NCBI RefSeq assembly: GCF_900104455.1
Contig: NZ_FNHB01000001.1
Location: 186,001-250,000 of the forward strand
Direction of reading: 5' to 3'
From: Dendrosporobacter quercicolus
Lineage (GTDB): Bacteria > Bacillota > Negativicutes > DSM-1736 > Dendrosporobacteraceae
DNA: 64,000 bases
Position numbers and translations under genes: made by a program. The notes under the pieces are model-generated. The model did not search any database and was not told where the DNA came from. It worked only from the letters and a program-made list of their open reading frames with translations. Of the stretch, positions 17,692 to 25,660 are shown piece after piece (positions within the stretch are counted from its first letter, which is position 1; each line of letters begins with the position of its first letter).

Positions 17692-17734
17692 AAAGCCCGT
17701 TCAGCGAATACAGGAAGCTGAAACGGGCTTTTGT
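17692..17734 (+). terminator. Terminator after spo0A
   Basis: Stem AAAGCCCGTTCAGC (one bulge) pairs with GCTGAAACGGGCTTT and is followed by TTGTT. It lies between spo0A and the reverse-strand small gene that converges on it, so it may serve both. Confidence 0.82.
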
Positions 17735-17765
17735 TATGCAGTGCGGTATGGTATGATAGTTTAGG

Positions 17766-17894
17766 CTAATGCAGTTTACTTTCAATGAGTTCTTTGACTG
17801 TTGTATAGATTTGTCCGGCTTCCCGCAGGAAGCGGCGAAGGTCTTTGATTTTGCCGGACATATACAGGCCATGGTACATCGTAATGATTTGCAT
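17766..17894 (-). CDS. 42-residue basic small protein, unknown
   Basis: Reverse-strand micro-gene with a strong GGGAGGG ribosome site six bases before its ATG. The product begins MQIITMYHGLYMSG and continues as a basic amphipathic helix (KIKDLRRFLREAG) and a second helix (TVKELIESK). There is no membrane segment. It converges on spo0A and shares the terminator region. No family recognised; the sense codon pattern and ribosome site argue that it is translated. Nothing ties it directly to Spo0A except position. Confidence 0.6.
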   Translation of the reverse strand: MQIITMYHGLYMSGKIKDLRRFLREAGQIYTTVKELIESKLH

Positions 17895-17958
17895 GGACAA
17901 TCCCTCCCTTAAGCAATATATATGAAAGGTTTTAAATAATATGCCAGGAGGCTATAAA

Positions 17959-18489
17959 ATGATGGATCATCTCACTGAAAAATTTATTAAATCTGAAGTG
18001 GTTTTTAACGGCAGCCTGTTAACCGTTCGTCGTGATACCGTAGAGCTGCCCAATGGCAAGCCGGCCACCAGGGAGTTGGTTGAACACCCCGGGGCGGTGG
18101 CCGTAGTGCCGGTGCGTTCCGACGGTAAGGTATTACTGGTACGGCAGTATCGCTATCCGGTAGGCCGGTTAACCCTGGAAATTCCAGCCGGTAAGCTGGA
18201 TCAGGGAGAGAAGCCGGAGGATTGCGCCAAACGGGAACTGGAGGAGGAGACCGGTTATCAGGCCGGCAAACTCCGGCGGCTGTCGGCAGTCCTGACAACG
18301 CCCGGTTTCACCAATGAACTGATTCATCTTTACGTTGCCGAAGAATTGGTATTGAAAGAGCGCCATCCGGACGAAGATGAGTTTATTGATGTTGAAGTTT
18401 TCTCGCCGGATGAAATCAGGACAATGATTGAAAACGGCGCGCTTTGTGATGCCAAAACATTGTTGGGGCTGTTGTTGGCAGGTTTGTAA
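17959..18489 (+). CDS. Nudix hydrolase, ADP-ribose pyrophosphatase type
   Basis: Hydrolyses ADP-ribose to AMP and ribose-5-phosphate (NudF/YqkG group). A complete Nudix box is seen at about residues 75-97: G-x5-E-x7-REL-EEE-x-GY. The upstream substrate strand VLLVRQYRYPVG and the helix LEIPAGKLDQGE are typical of ADP-ribose enzymes. The ATG at 17959 lies eight bases after AGGAGG; an upstream in-frame ATG at 17941 overlaps that site and is rejected. Its stop touches the start of the EndoQ-like gene. Confidence 0.92.
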   Translation: MMDHLTEKFIKSEVVFNGSLLTVRRDTVELPNGKPATRELVEHPGAVAVVPVRSDGKVLLVRQYRYPVGRLTLEIPAGKLDQGEKPEDCAKRELEEETGYQAGKLRRLSAVLTTPGFTNELIHLYVAEELVLKERHPDEDEFIDVEVFSPDEIRTMIENGALCDAKTLLGLLLAGL

Positions 18490-19674
18490 ATGAAGAATTT
18501 TTTTGCGGATTTACATATTCATGTCGGTATGAGCGAGCAGGGCCAATGGGTCAAAATTCCCACATCACGCCGGCTAACCATCCACAATATTTTAGCAGAG
18601 GCAGCCGAACGCAAGGGACTGGCGCTAATTGGCGTTATTGACGCCTTGTCGCCATTGGTCTTAAATGATTTATCCGACTTGGTTAACCGTGGTTTGCTTA
18701 CTTTATGCAGCGGCGGCGGCTATCGCTATCTGGATAAAATCACCCTGCTGTTAGGTGCGGAAATTGAAACCGTTGAGGCCCGGGGCGGACAGTCGCATAC
18801 CCTGATTTTCCTGCCCGATATTGCTGAGATGACCCGGTTTTCCCAGCGGATGGCCAATCATATCCGCAATATCAACCTGAGTTCGCAAAATGCTCATATC
18901 CCTTTGGGCAGGTTAATTGAAATAGCTGGCGAGCATGATGCGGTCATTATTCCAGCCCATGTGTTTACCCCCCATAAAAGCCTGTTTGGCGTGTGCTGCC
19001 ATCGCCTGGACTCCATTCTTACCGACCGGCAAATAGCCCGGATTGGAGCCATTGAGCTGGGCCTAAGCGCTGACAGCGTGATGGCTGACCGGATACCGGA
19101 ATTGGCGCAATTTAGTTTTTTGTCTAATTCTGATGCTCATTCGCTGGATAAAATTGCGCGGGAGTACAATGTTTTGATGATGGCTGCGCCCAGCTTTACG
19201 GAGTTTGCCAAGGTCTGCCGCCGCCAGGAAGGGCGCCGGGTCGCGGCCAATTATGGACTGGATCCCCGGCTAGGTAAATATCACCGTTCCTGTTGCCCCT
19301 CCTGCGGGACGGCAGTCGCAGCAACTGTTTTACCCGGTCAATGTTCCGTCTGCGGCGGCAATCAACTGATCCAGGGTGTATTTGACAGGATTGAACAAAT
19401 TGCTTCTTACCGGCTGCCGCAGCATCCCGGCCATCGGTCGCCCTATATTTATCAGATTCCGCTGGAATTCATTCCTGGTATTGGCAAGAGAGCCATGGCC
19501 AAATTGCTAGCCGACTTCGGCACGGAGATGAATGTCCTGAACAAGGCCGGTTATGCCGAACTAGTGAGCAGCGTCGGTGAGCGGCTGGCCGGCTGCATTG
19601 CCGAAACGCGTTCCGGCCAGGCCCGGATCGTCAATGGCGGCGGCGGCGTTTACGGCCGGGTGAAAAGGCACTAG
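18490..19674 (+). CDS. Endonuclease Q family (PHP-domain) protein
   Basis: PHP-fold phosphoesterase of the EndoQ type. EndoQ in archaea and some bacteria nicks DNA 5' of deaminated or abasic bases (known). Seen: the N-terminal metal motif DLHIHVG (about residues 7-13), the VIIPAHVFTPHKS and SNSDAHSLDK metal-site segments, a C-terminal zinc ribbon of two CxxC pairs (CPSCG and CSVCGG, about 268-290), and a helix-hairpin-helix-like IPGIGKRAMAKLL. The 394-residue length fits. It is placed directly between the Nudix gene and spoIIM; no mechanistic link is known. Confidence 0.85.
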   Translation: MKNFFADLHIHVGMSEQGQWVKIPTSRRLTIHNILAEAAERKGLALIGVIDALSPLVLNDLSDLVNRGLLTLCSGGGYRYLDKITLLLGAEIETVEARGGQSHTLIFLPDIAEMTRFSQRMANHIRNINLSSQNAHIPLGRLIEIAGEHDAVIIPAHVFTPHKSLFGVCCHRLDSILTDRQIARIGAIELGLSADSVMADRIPELAQFSFLSNSDAHSLDKIAREYNVLMMAAPSFTEFAKVCRRQEGRRVAANYGLDPRLGKYHRSCCPSCGTAVAATVLPGQCSVCGGNQLIQGVFDRIEQIASYRLPQHPGHRSPYIYQIPLEFIPGIGKRAMAKLLADFGTEMNVLNKAGYAELVSSVGERLAGCIAETRSGQARIVNGGGGVYGRVKRH

Positions 19675-19751
19675 CACCTAGGACAAATAGGTATAAACAG
19701 GGCGGCCCCTGCATAGTTTGTAAAAGGTAACTAAGCAGGGAGGAGCAGGCT

Positions 19752-20393
19752 ATGCTGGGCTATTTTCGCCAGAATCTGGCTGAATATCTAAAATCCAATA
19801 TTGTGGCTTATTTTTTTATTATCCTGATCTTTATTGTGGGGATCGTCGTTGGGGCACTGGCAGTGAAAACCCTGCCGGATGAACAGAAAACCGAATTAAT
19901 CAGCTATCTGCGGATATTTTTTACCGGCCTGGTCAAAGGGGCCGATGGTATTGGCGATACTTCCGGCCTGTTAGGAAGCGCTGTCCTGAACAACATAAAA
20001 ACGGTCAGTTTAATGTGGGTTTTAGGGTTTACCATTGTAGGCATCCCGTTCGTACTGTTTATGATATTTACCCGGGGCTTTATTATCGGCTTTACCGTTG
20101 GTTTTTTGGTTAACGAATATGTAATGAAAGGAATGCTGTTTGCTCTTGCAGCGGTATTGCCTCATAATTTTCTAGCGATACCGGCCATTGTGGTTACCGG
20201 TGTGGCCTCAGTTTCGTTCTCTCTCCGGCTGCTTCGCCGCAAAGCGCGGACCCGTCCGGGCATAGTGGCGGAATCGATCAATTATACCGGTATTTGTTTG
20301 GTCATGCTGCTGCTGATTGTCGTTGCAGCCTTTATTGAGGTGTATGTTTCTCCGGTGTTTATGAAACTGGTGGCAGGTCTTTTATTAAAATAA
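19752..20393 (+). CDS. spoIIM: Stage II sporulation protein M, SpoIIM
   Basis: Polytopic membrane protein of the DMP complex (SpoIID-SpoIIM-SpoIIP) that drives engulfment through septal peptidoglycan removal. The 213-residue protein has about five membrane segments; typical features are the N-terminal LKSNIVAYFFIILIFIVGI region and GFTVGFLVNEYVMKG. ATG follows GGGAGGAG. The upstream 19691-19719 region has a GTATAAAC...CATAGTTT pair that only loosely resembles sigma-E sites. A spoIIP-like gene is found near the other end of the window. Confidence 0.92.
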   Translation: MLGYFRQNLAEYLKSNIVAYFFIILIFIVGIVVGALAVKTLPDEQKTELISYLRIFFTGLVKGADGIGDTSGLLGSAVLNNIKTVSLMWVLGFTIVGIPFVLFMIFTRGFIIGFTVGFLVNEYVMKGMLFALAAVLPHNFLAIPAIVVTGVASVSFSLRLLRRKARTRPGIVAESINYTGICLVMLLLIVVAAFIEVYVSPVFMKLVAGLLLK

Positions 20394-20402
20394 CAGGTTG
20401 AC

Positions 20403-20432
20403 AAAGAGCTATGACTATATAGCTCTTTTTTT
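20403..20432 (+). terminator. Terminator after spoIIM
   Basis: Ten-base stem AAAGAGCTAT/ATAGCTCTTT with a six-base loop, continuing into a T-run. Confidence 0.9.
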
Positions 20433-20561
20433 GTTGTCAAAGATCGGGGGATAATAGATTAAACAGTCTTTCCCGTTTTTGCTGTTCGGTTGTCGTTGAT
20501 ATACAGCAAGCAAAGCTTAATTACAGCTTGGACAGGAGGAAACTTCAGTTAAAAATAAGTA

Positions 20562-20611
20562 TTGCGCGTTATAACGCATAGGTATATAATTGGAATTGAA
20601 CGTTATAACGC
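20562..20611 (+). promoter_or_regulatory. Promoter with two palindromic operators, EamA/aminotransferase unit
   Basis: TTGCGC (20562-20567) and TATAAT (20585-20590) are 17 bases apart, a good sigma-A promoter. The palindrome GCGTTATAACGC at 20566-20577 overlaps the -35/spacer, and CGTTATAACG at 20601-20610 covers the start region; the centres are 34 bases apart. This is the layout of a repressor binding two sites. No regulator gene lies nearby. Confidence 0.7.
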
Positions 20612-20653
20612 ACGAAATGGAGCGTATTAGAACAAGGTGCGGGAGGACTTAAA

Positions 20654-21601
20654 ATGGCTTTACCTGTTGTAATGGCTTTACTGGCTGTATATATATTCTG
20701 GGGAGGGACTTATTTAGCGATGAAAGTTGCTATTGAAACATTACCTCCTTTTACAATGGCGGGAATACGATTTTTAATAGCCGGGGCCATTGTATATGCC
20801 TGGCAAGCGGGGCGAGGCGTGGAACAGCCAAAGCCGGTTCACATGAAGAACGCAGCTATTGTGGGCGTTACGATGCTGCTGGGGGGGAATGGCTTAATTG
20901 TGTGGGCTGAGCAATATGTATCAAGTGGTATTGCTGCTATTATTTTCGCTACGGTACCATGCTGGGTAGCTTTGCTTTCCTGGCTTTGGCAGGGGGGCGC
21001 GCGTCCTAATGTTATGGTTTTTGGAGGACTCATCCTGGGGATTATTGGAATTTTACTATTGGTGAATAATTCTGTTGGCGAACTTTCGAGCACTGCATCA
21101 CAGTGGATTGGTTATATGGTATTAGTAATTTCATCTCTGTTCTGGGCGGTAGGTGCACTCTATTCCCGGGTAGCGAAACTGCCTGCATCGCCATTTATGG
21201 CTACGGCGCTGCAAATGCTTTTTGGCGGAGGAGCGTGTTTGTTATTTGGCTTGATGATCGGTGAATGGCCGCAACTAAATTTTGCTTTGGTATCAAACCG
21301 TTCGCTGTTTGCCTTAGGATATTTAATTGTATTTGGTTCTATTATTGGGTTTAGCGCCTATATCTGGTTATTAAAAGTAACCGATCCTACATTGGTGACA
21401 ACTAATACTTATGTTAATCCGATTGTAGCGGTATTTCTCGGGTGGGTACTTGCCGGAGAACGAATGACCGGTAATGATGCGTTGGCCGCCATCATCATTG
21501 TATTGGCTGTTATTATGATCCATAAGGCCAATCATCGGAAAAAGGTGGTGATTCCTGCCCCAGAGCAAGTAGCATTGACTATGGGGCAGGAGGGGAAATG
21601 A
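20654..21601 (+). CDS. EamA/DMT family transporter
   Basis: Ten-helix drug/metabolite transporter of the EamA family (315 residues, two EamA repeats at about residues 5-140 and 150-290). Such proteins often export amino acids or related metabolites. Family features include the early WGGTYLAMKVAIETLPPFTMAGIRF-type helix and the later TNTYVNPIVAVFLGW. GGGAGG precedes the ATG. It sits under the palindromic operator promoter with an aminotransferase gene 150 bases downstream, suggesting related substrates. Substrate unknown. Codon use and AT content look somewhat different from the spoIIM side. Confidence 0.9.
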   Translation: MALPVVMALLAVYIFWGGTYLAMKVAIETLPPFTMAGIRFLIAGAIVYAWQAGRGVEQPKPVHMKNAAIVGVTMLLGGNGLIVWAEQYVSSGIAAIIFATVPCWVALLSWLWQGGARPNVMVFGGLILGIIGILLLVNNSVGELSSTASQWIGYMVLVISSLFWAVGALYSRVAKLPASPFMATALQMLFGGGACLLFGLMIGEWPQLNFALVSNRSLFALGYLIVFGSIIGFSAYIWLLKVTDPTLVTTNTYVNPIVAVFLGWVLAGERMTGNDALAAIIIVLAVIMIHKANHRKKVVIPAPEQVALTMGQEGK

Positions 21602-21793
21602 TTAACTCTTAAAGAGAGCGGTTTAGAAGAGTGTCTGTTATTCAAACGACAGCAGGCGTTCAATGATAAAATCAACTATTTAAAGGAAATCCGGCCACTT
21701 TATTCGAATCCCAAAAAGTATGTAGAAATATACTCAGGAGGGGAAGTTGATGACTGTAGTCTTTGCAGACCGTATGGAGTTTTTGAGAGCATC
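21602..21793 (+). other. Open in-frame stretch after the EamA stop, possible gene remnant
   Basis: Directly after the EamA TGA, the same frame stays open for 64 codons and reads like protein (for example FNDKINYLKEIRPLYSNPKK), ending inside the aminotransferase gene. It has no ATG, GTG or TTG start in a sensible position. It could be a decayed or frameshifted small gene, or a stop-codon extension. No family recognised. Confidence 0.3.
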
Positions 21794-22931
21794 TGAAATT
21801 CGTGAAATTTTAAAAATTACTCAACGGCCGGAAGTCATTTCTTTTGCCGGAGGGCTTCCGGCTCCGGAACTATTCCCCGTGGAAGAAATGAAGTGTGTTG
21901 CTTTAAAGGTATTGGAAGAGTCAGGAAAACAGGCGCTTCAATACTCAACTACCGAAGGCTTTGAACCGCTTCGTAAACAAATTGAGGTCAGGCTTAATAA
22001 AAAATTCAAGGTAGATGTTAAATACACCAATATACTTATCACCAGCGGCTCACAACAGGCCTTGGATCTTACCGGAAAGCTATTTTTAAATCCACAGGAT
22101 ATCGTTCTTTGCGAAAGTCCGACTTATTTAGCAGCAATAAGCGCTTTTAAAGCCTACAAGCCTAATTTTATTGAAGTGCCTACGGATGATGATGGAATGA
22201 TTATCGGAGAACTGGAAAAGATTTTACAAACTACTGTAAATATAAAGTTCATCTATATTATTCCGGATTTTCAAAATCCAACGGGCCGGACGTGGTCTTT
22301 AGACAGGCGTCGACAATTTATAGAAGTAATAAATCAATATGAAATCCCTGTAATTGAGGATAATGCTTATGGAGAATTACGATTTGAAGGTGAAGTTTTA
22401 CCAGCTATTAAGTCCTTTGATTCCAAAGGTCTTGTCATTTTTGTAAGTACTTTTTCAAAAACTTTCTGTCCTGGGCTCAGGATAGGCTGGATAGCAGCTG
22501 ATACTCAATTTATTGAAAAATATGTGCTGCTTAAGCAGGCGGCGGATCTCCATACCTCCTCTATAAGTCAAAGAGAAATATCCAGATATATAGAATTATA
22601 TGATTTTGAAGCGCATATTAAAATGCTGGCTGAGGTATATAAAGGCCGCAGGGACGCTGTGGTAACTGCGATGCAAAAATTCTTTCCTCAAAACGTCAGG
22701 TTTACTTATCCCCAAGGCGGCTTATTCACCTGGGTGGAGCTGCCCAGGCACGTTAGCGCGAAAGCGTTATTAGAAAGATGCCTTAAACAAAATGTGGCTT
22801 TTGTCCCGGGAGATTCTTTCTTTCCGAATGGACGTATCGAAAATACCTTCAGGCTTAATTATTCCAACATGCCGGAGGAAAGAATTTACGAAGGTATAAG
22901 ACGATTGTCAAAAGAAATTGAAAATTACTGA
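21750..22931 (+). CDS. PLP-dependent aminotransferase (2-aminoadipate/aromatic class I type)
   Basis: Fold-type I aminotransferase of the MocR/LysN catalytic-domain group, 393 residues, lacking the N-terminal GntR helix-turn-helix of MocR regulators. Seen: SFAGGLPAPELFP near residue 30, the PDFQNPTGRTWS motif, DNAYGELRF, and the PLP-binding Lys in STFSKTFCPGLRIGW (about residue 232). Start: ATG 21750, six bases after AGGAGGGG; the TTG at 21747 is less likely. It probably acts on a branched, aromatic or aminoadipate-like substrate, possibly linked with the EamA exporter. The coding sequence is AT-richer than its neighbours. Confidence 0.88.
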   Translation: MTVVFADRMEFLRASEIREILKITQRPEVISFAGGLPAPELFPVEEMKCVALKVLEESGKQALQYSTTEGFEPLRKQIEVRLNKKFKVDVKYTNILITSGSQQALDLTGKLFLNPQDIVLCESPTYLAAISAFKAYKPNFIEVPTDDDGMIIGELEKILQTTVNIKFIYIIPDFQNPTGRTWSLDRRRQFIEVINQYEIPVIEDNAYGELRFEGEVLPAIKSFDSKGLVIFVSTFSKTFCPGLRIGWIAADTQFIEKYVLLKQAADLHTSSISQREISRYIELYDFEAHIKMLAEVYKGRRDAVVTAMQKFFPQNVRFTYPQGGLFTWVELPRHVSAKALLERCLKQNVAFVPGDSFFPNGRIENTFRLNYSNMPEERIYEGIRRLSKEIENY

Positions 22932-22944
22932 AAGCTTAATTTCG

Positions 22945-22969
22945 GCAGGCATAGATGCCTGCTTTTTTT
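22945..22969 (+). terminator. Terminator after the aminotransferase gene
   Basis: GCAGGCAT/ATGCCTGC stem with a very short loop and seven T. Confidence 0.88.
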
Positions 22970-22979
22970 GTCTGTTGGT

Positions 22980-23031
22980 CAACTTAATTATCACAAATGA
23001 TTACCCGTAATCATTTGTGATAATTAAGTTG
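22980..23031. repeat. Perfect 25-bp inverted repeat with a 2-base spacer
   Basis: Positions 22980-23004 are exactly complementary to 23007-23031, separated by CC. It lies directly after the aminotransferase terminator. It is AT-rich (TTATCACAAATGATTAC core) and has no T-run behind it, so it does not look like a simple terminator. It may be an operator, a cruciform-forming end, or a mobile-element scar. Confidence 0.85.
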
Positions 23032-23136
23032 CATAAAAAAAGTAAAATGCCAGCATAAATGGCTATTGAAAGGCATAGATAATTACTAGCCATAAATTAT
23101 GATATTAAGTTAAGCAATGGAAAGCGGGGTGAGTAA

Positions 23137-23340
23137 ATGGTAGTCGTTTTTCCGTTAAACCATTGGCTGAAAAGGCTTAAAATTGGCGTACAGATCGTCA
23201 TTTTAGCGGTTATTTTATTTTACATTTTACCCAAGCTTCTCAGCCAGCTCTGGTTCATGAATCAAGTTGAGGAAAGAATTAAGCCGGACTACCTGGAAAA
23301 ACCGCTGCGCGTAATAAATACCTTCACGCGGAGCGGTTAA
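23137..23340 (+). CDS. 67-residue single-pass membrane protein, unknown
   Basis: Short protein with a basic N-terminus (NHWLKRLKIG), one transmembrane helix at about residues 18-36 (VQIVILAVILFYILPKLL) and a charged outer or inner tail ending FTRSG. ATG follows GCGGGGTGAG. It stands 130 bases upstream of xerD. No family recognised. Normal codon use and a ribosome site support it, but it could equally be lineage-specific. Confidence 0.65.
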   Translation: MVVVFPLNHWLKRLKIGVQIVILAVILFYILPKLLSQLWFMNQVEERIKPDYLEKPLRVINTFTRSG

Positions 23341-23469
23341 TTACAAAAAACGTAAAATAGCAGCTTATTTTGACAGTAAAATAAAGGAAATCTAAGTTTT
23401 ATGTGGAATAGCTTCAAAGTAAGTGCTTGGGCTGTAAGGATCGGAAACTGGGAAAAGGGTGGTAAAGAA

Positions 23470-24357
23470 ATGGAAGGTTATGTTAATGAGTTTATTAACT
23501 ATCTTGCTGTTGAGCGTGGTTTAGCGCAAAATACTCTGGAATCTTATGGAAGAGATTTACGTCAGTTCGAAACCTATTTGCAGAGCGGTAAAATGGAAAT
23601 ATTAAAAGACTCTAATCGCAATACCATCCTTGGCTATTTAAGCAATCTTCAATCTAAAGGCCGCGCTGTTTCAACAATCTCGCGTAATCTGGCGGCAATT
23701 AAGTCATTTTACCAGTATCTGGTGCGTGAGCGCTATATAGATAAAGATCCGGCAGCCAGTTTGGAGTCTCCCAAGCTGGAAAAAAAACTGCCTAAAATAC
23801 TTTCCATCACTGAAGTGGAGGAACTGCTTAAACAGCCGAATACCCTGCTGCCAACCGGCTTACGTGACAAAGCTATGCTTGAGTTGCTTTATGCAACCGG
23901 CATTAGAGTATCAGAGTTGATTTCGTTGAATATCTCAGACGCCAATCTGGACATGGGCTATATTAAATGCTACGGCAAAGGCTCGAAAGAGCGTATTGTA
24001 CCGCTTGGTTCAATTGCCGCCAAATGCGTTCAGGAATATATTGCCAAAGGCCGACCTAAACTGGTGCGTACCTATGAAGAGCCGTCACTATTTGTCAATC
24101 ACCACGGCAACCGGCTGACCAGGCAGGGCTTTTGGAAAATCATCAAGAAATATGCCCAGGAAGCCAGTATTACCAAAGAAATTACCCCCCATACCTTAAG
24201 ACATTCTTTTGCCACCCACTTGCTGGAAAACGGGGCTGATTTGCGTTCAGTCCAGGAAATGCTGGGTCATGCCGATATTTCCACAACGCAAATCTATACT
24301 CACGTGACGAAAAACCGCTTAAAAGAAGTGTATGATAAAACGCATCCCCGAGCATAA
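23470..24357 (+). CDS. xerD: Site-specific tyrosine recombinase XerD
   Basis: Chromosome-dimer resolution recombinase. The N-terminal SAM-like core-binding domain (about residues 1-90) is followed by the catalytic domain with the conserved Arg in ATGIRVSEL, HTLRHSFATH (His-x-x-Arg), GHADISTTQIYTHV with the catalytic Tyr near residue 277. The 295-residue length from ATG 23470 matches XerD; an in-frame ATG 69 bases upstream would add an unusual extension. It precedes deoB, pdp, dacF and spoIIA, the order known in Bacillus (ripX-drm-pdp-like-dacF-spoIIA). Confidence 0.93.
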   Translation: MEGYVNEFINYLAVERGLAQNTLESYGRDLRQFETYLQSGKMEILKDSNRNTILGYLSNLQSKGRAVSTISRNLAAIKSFYQYLVRERYIDKDPAASLESPKLEKKLPKILSITEVEELLKQPNTLLPTGLRDKAMLELLYATGIRVSELISLNISDANLDMGYIKCYGKGSKERIVPLGSIAAKCVQEYIAKGRPKLVRTYEEPSLFVNHHGNRLTRQGFWKIIKKYAQEASITKEITPHTLRHSFATHLLENGADLRSVQEMLGHADISTTQIYTHVTKNRLKEVYDKTHPRA

Positions 24358-24474
24358 TACATTTAATTTTATTCATTCAAAAAGGTGTATTTTGAACTGC
24401 ATCAGGGATGCTTTCATTTGCCAGGGCTTGGTGCAAGCCGGATTTGCAAATTCTTTATAAGGAGTTAAAGAGCT

Positions 24475-25647
24475 TTGTTTAAACGAGTCATTATTTTAGT
24501 GTTAGACAGCGTTGGTATCGGTGCGGCTCCTGACGCGGCTGAATATGGAGACGGTAAAGTAAATACGCTGGCCAATATTGCTCGCTCACAAGGCGGGCTT
24601 TTTTTGCCTAATCTGGAAAAAATGGGTTTGGGCTGCATTGAAGACATCACCGGGGTTAAAAAAACTGCGGCGCCGCAGGCCAGTTACGGTAAAATGGCTG
24701 AAATATCCAAAGGAAAGGATACCACCAGCGGACATTGGGAATTGGCAGGCTGCCCGTTATTTGCGCCTTTTCCGGTATACCCGGACGGCTTTCCCCCAGT
24801 GATGATCGAGCAGTTCACGGCGCTTACGGGGCGTAAAATTTTGGGAAATAAAGTGGCTTCCGGAACGGAAATCATTGCCGAACTCGGGGCCGAGCATATG
24901 CGAACCGGTTATCCGATTGTATATACCTCGGCTGACAGTGTTTTTCAGATTGCCGCCCATGAAGAGGTGATACCGCTTGATCATTTATATGAGCTGTGTA
25001 AAATCGCCCGCGAACAGGTTTGTACCGGCGAGCATGCGGTTGGCCGGATTATAGCCAGACCGTTTACCGGCAGGCCGGGTGAATTTGTCCGGACCGCCAA
25101 CCGGCATGATTATAGCCTTACCCCACCTGCGGATACAGTGCTTGATGTGATGAAAGCAGCCGGATATTCAGTTACCGGTATTGGCAAGATTGGCGATATT
25201 TTTGCGCACCGCGGCCTGACCCGTTCTGTTCCCAGCAAATCGAATGCCGATGGTATGGAAATATTAACTGCGCTGACCAGGGGAAATGCCGGGAATGGTC
25301 TGATTATGGTTAACTTGGTGGATTTTGACAGTAAATACGGTCATCGTAACGATGTTGCCGGTTATGCCGGCGCCCTGGAACAATTTGATGAAGCTTTGGG
25401 CCGCTTGCTGCCGGCAATAGCCGCCGGAGATTTATTGCTGATTACCGCTGATCATGGCTGTGACCCCACTGCCCCCGGAACGGATCATACCCGTGAATAT
25501 GTGCCGCTTATGGCTTATGCTAAAGATGGCCGGGGTCAGCCGCTGGGAACACGCAGCACCTTTGCGGATGTGGCGGCAACCGTAGCCGCTAATTTCGGGT
25601 TGCCGCCATTTGCCTATGGAACCAGCTTTTTATCCGAACTATTATGA
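24475..25647 (+). CDS. deoB: Phosphopentomutase
   Basis: Interconverts ribose (or deoxyribose) 1- and 5-phosphates in nucleoside salvage. Alkaline-phosphatase superfamily fold: N-terminal metal site [15 protein letters not shown], the SGHWELAG motif, and the C-terminal [10 protein letters not shown] metal site are all seen. 390 residues is standard. The start is TTG at 24475, ten bases after AAGGAG. Next to the pyrimidine nucleoside phosphorylase gene, it supplies the next step in using ribose 1-phosphate. Confidence 0.95.
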   Translation: MFKRVIILVLDSVGIGAAPDAAEYGDGKVNTLANIARSQGGLFLPNLEKMGLGCIEDITGVKKTAAPQASYGKMAEISKGKDTTSGHWELAGCPLFAPFPVYPDGFPPVMIEQFTALTGRKILGNKVASGTEIIAELGAEHMRTGYPIVYTSADSVFQIAAHEEVIPLDHLYELCKIAREQVCTGEHAVGRIIARPFTGRPGEFVRTANRHDYSLTPPADTVLDVMKAAGYSVTGIGKIGDIFAHRGLTRSVPSKSNADGMEILTALTRGNAGNGLIMVNLVDFDSKYGHRNDVAGYAGALEQFDEALGRLLPAIAAGDLLLITADHGCDPTAPGTDHTREYVPLMAYAKDGRGQPLGTRSTFADVAATVAANFGLPPFAYGTSFLSELL

Positions 25648-25660
25648 GAGGTACAGCCAA

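Noticed and set aside
21750-22931. MocR-type GntR regulator that would bind the nearby operators
   Set aside because: The protein starts directly with the aminotransferase fold and lacks any helix-turn-helix domain.
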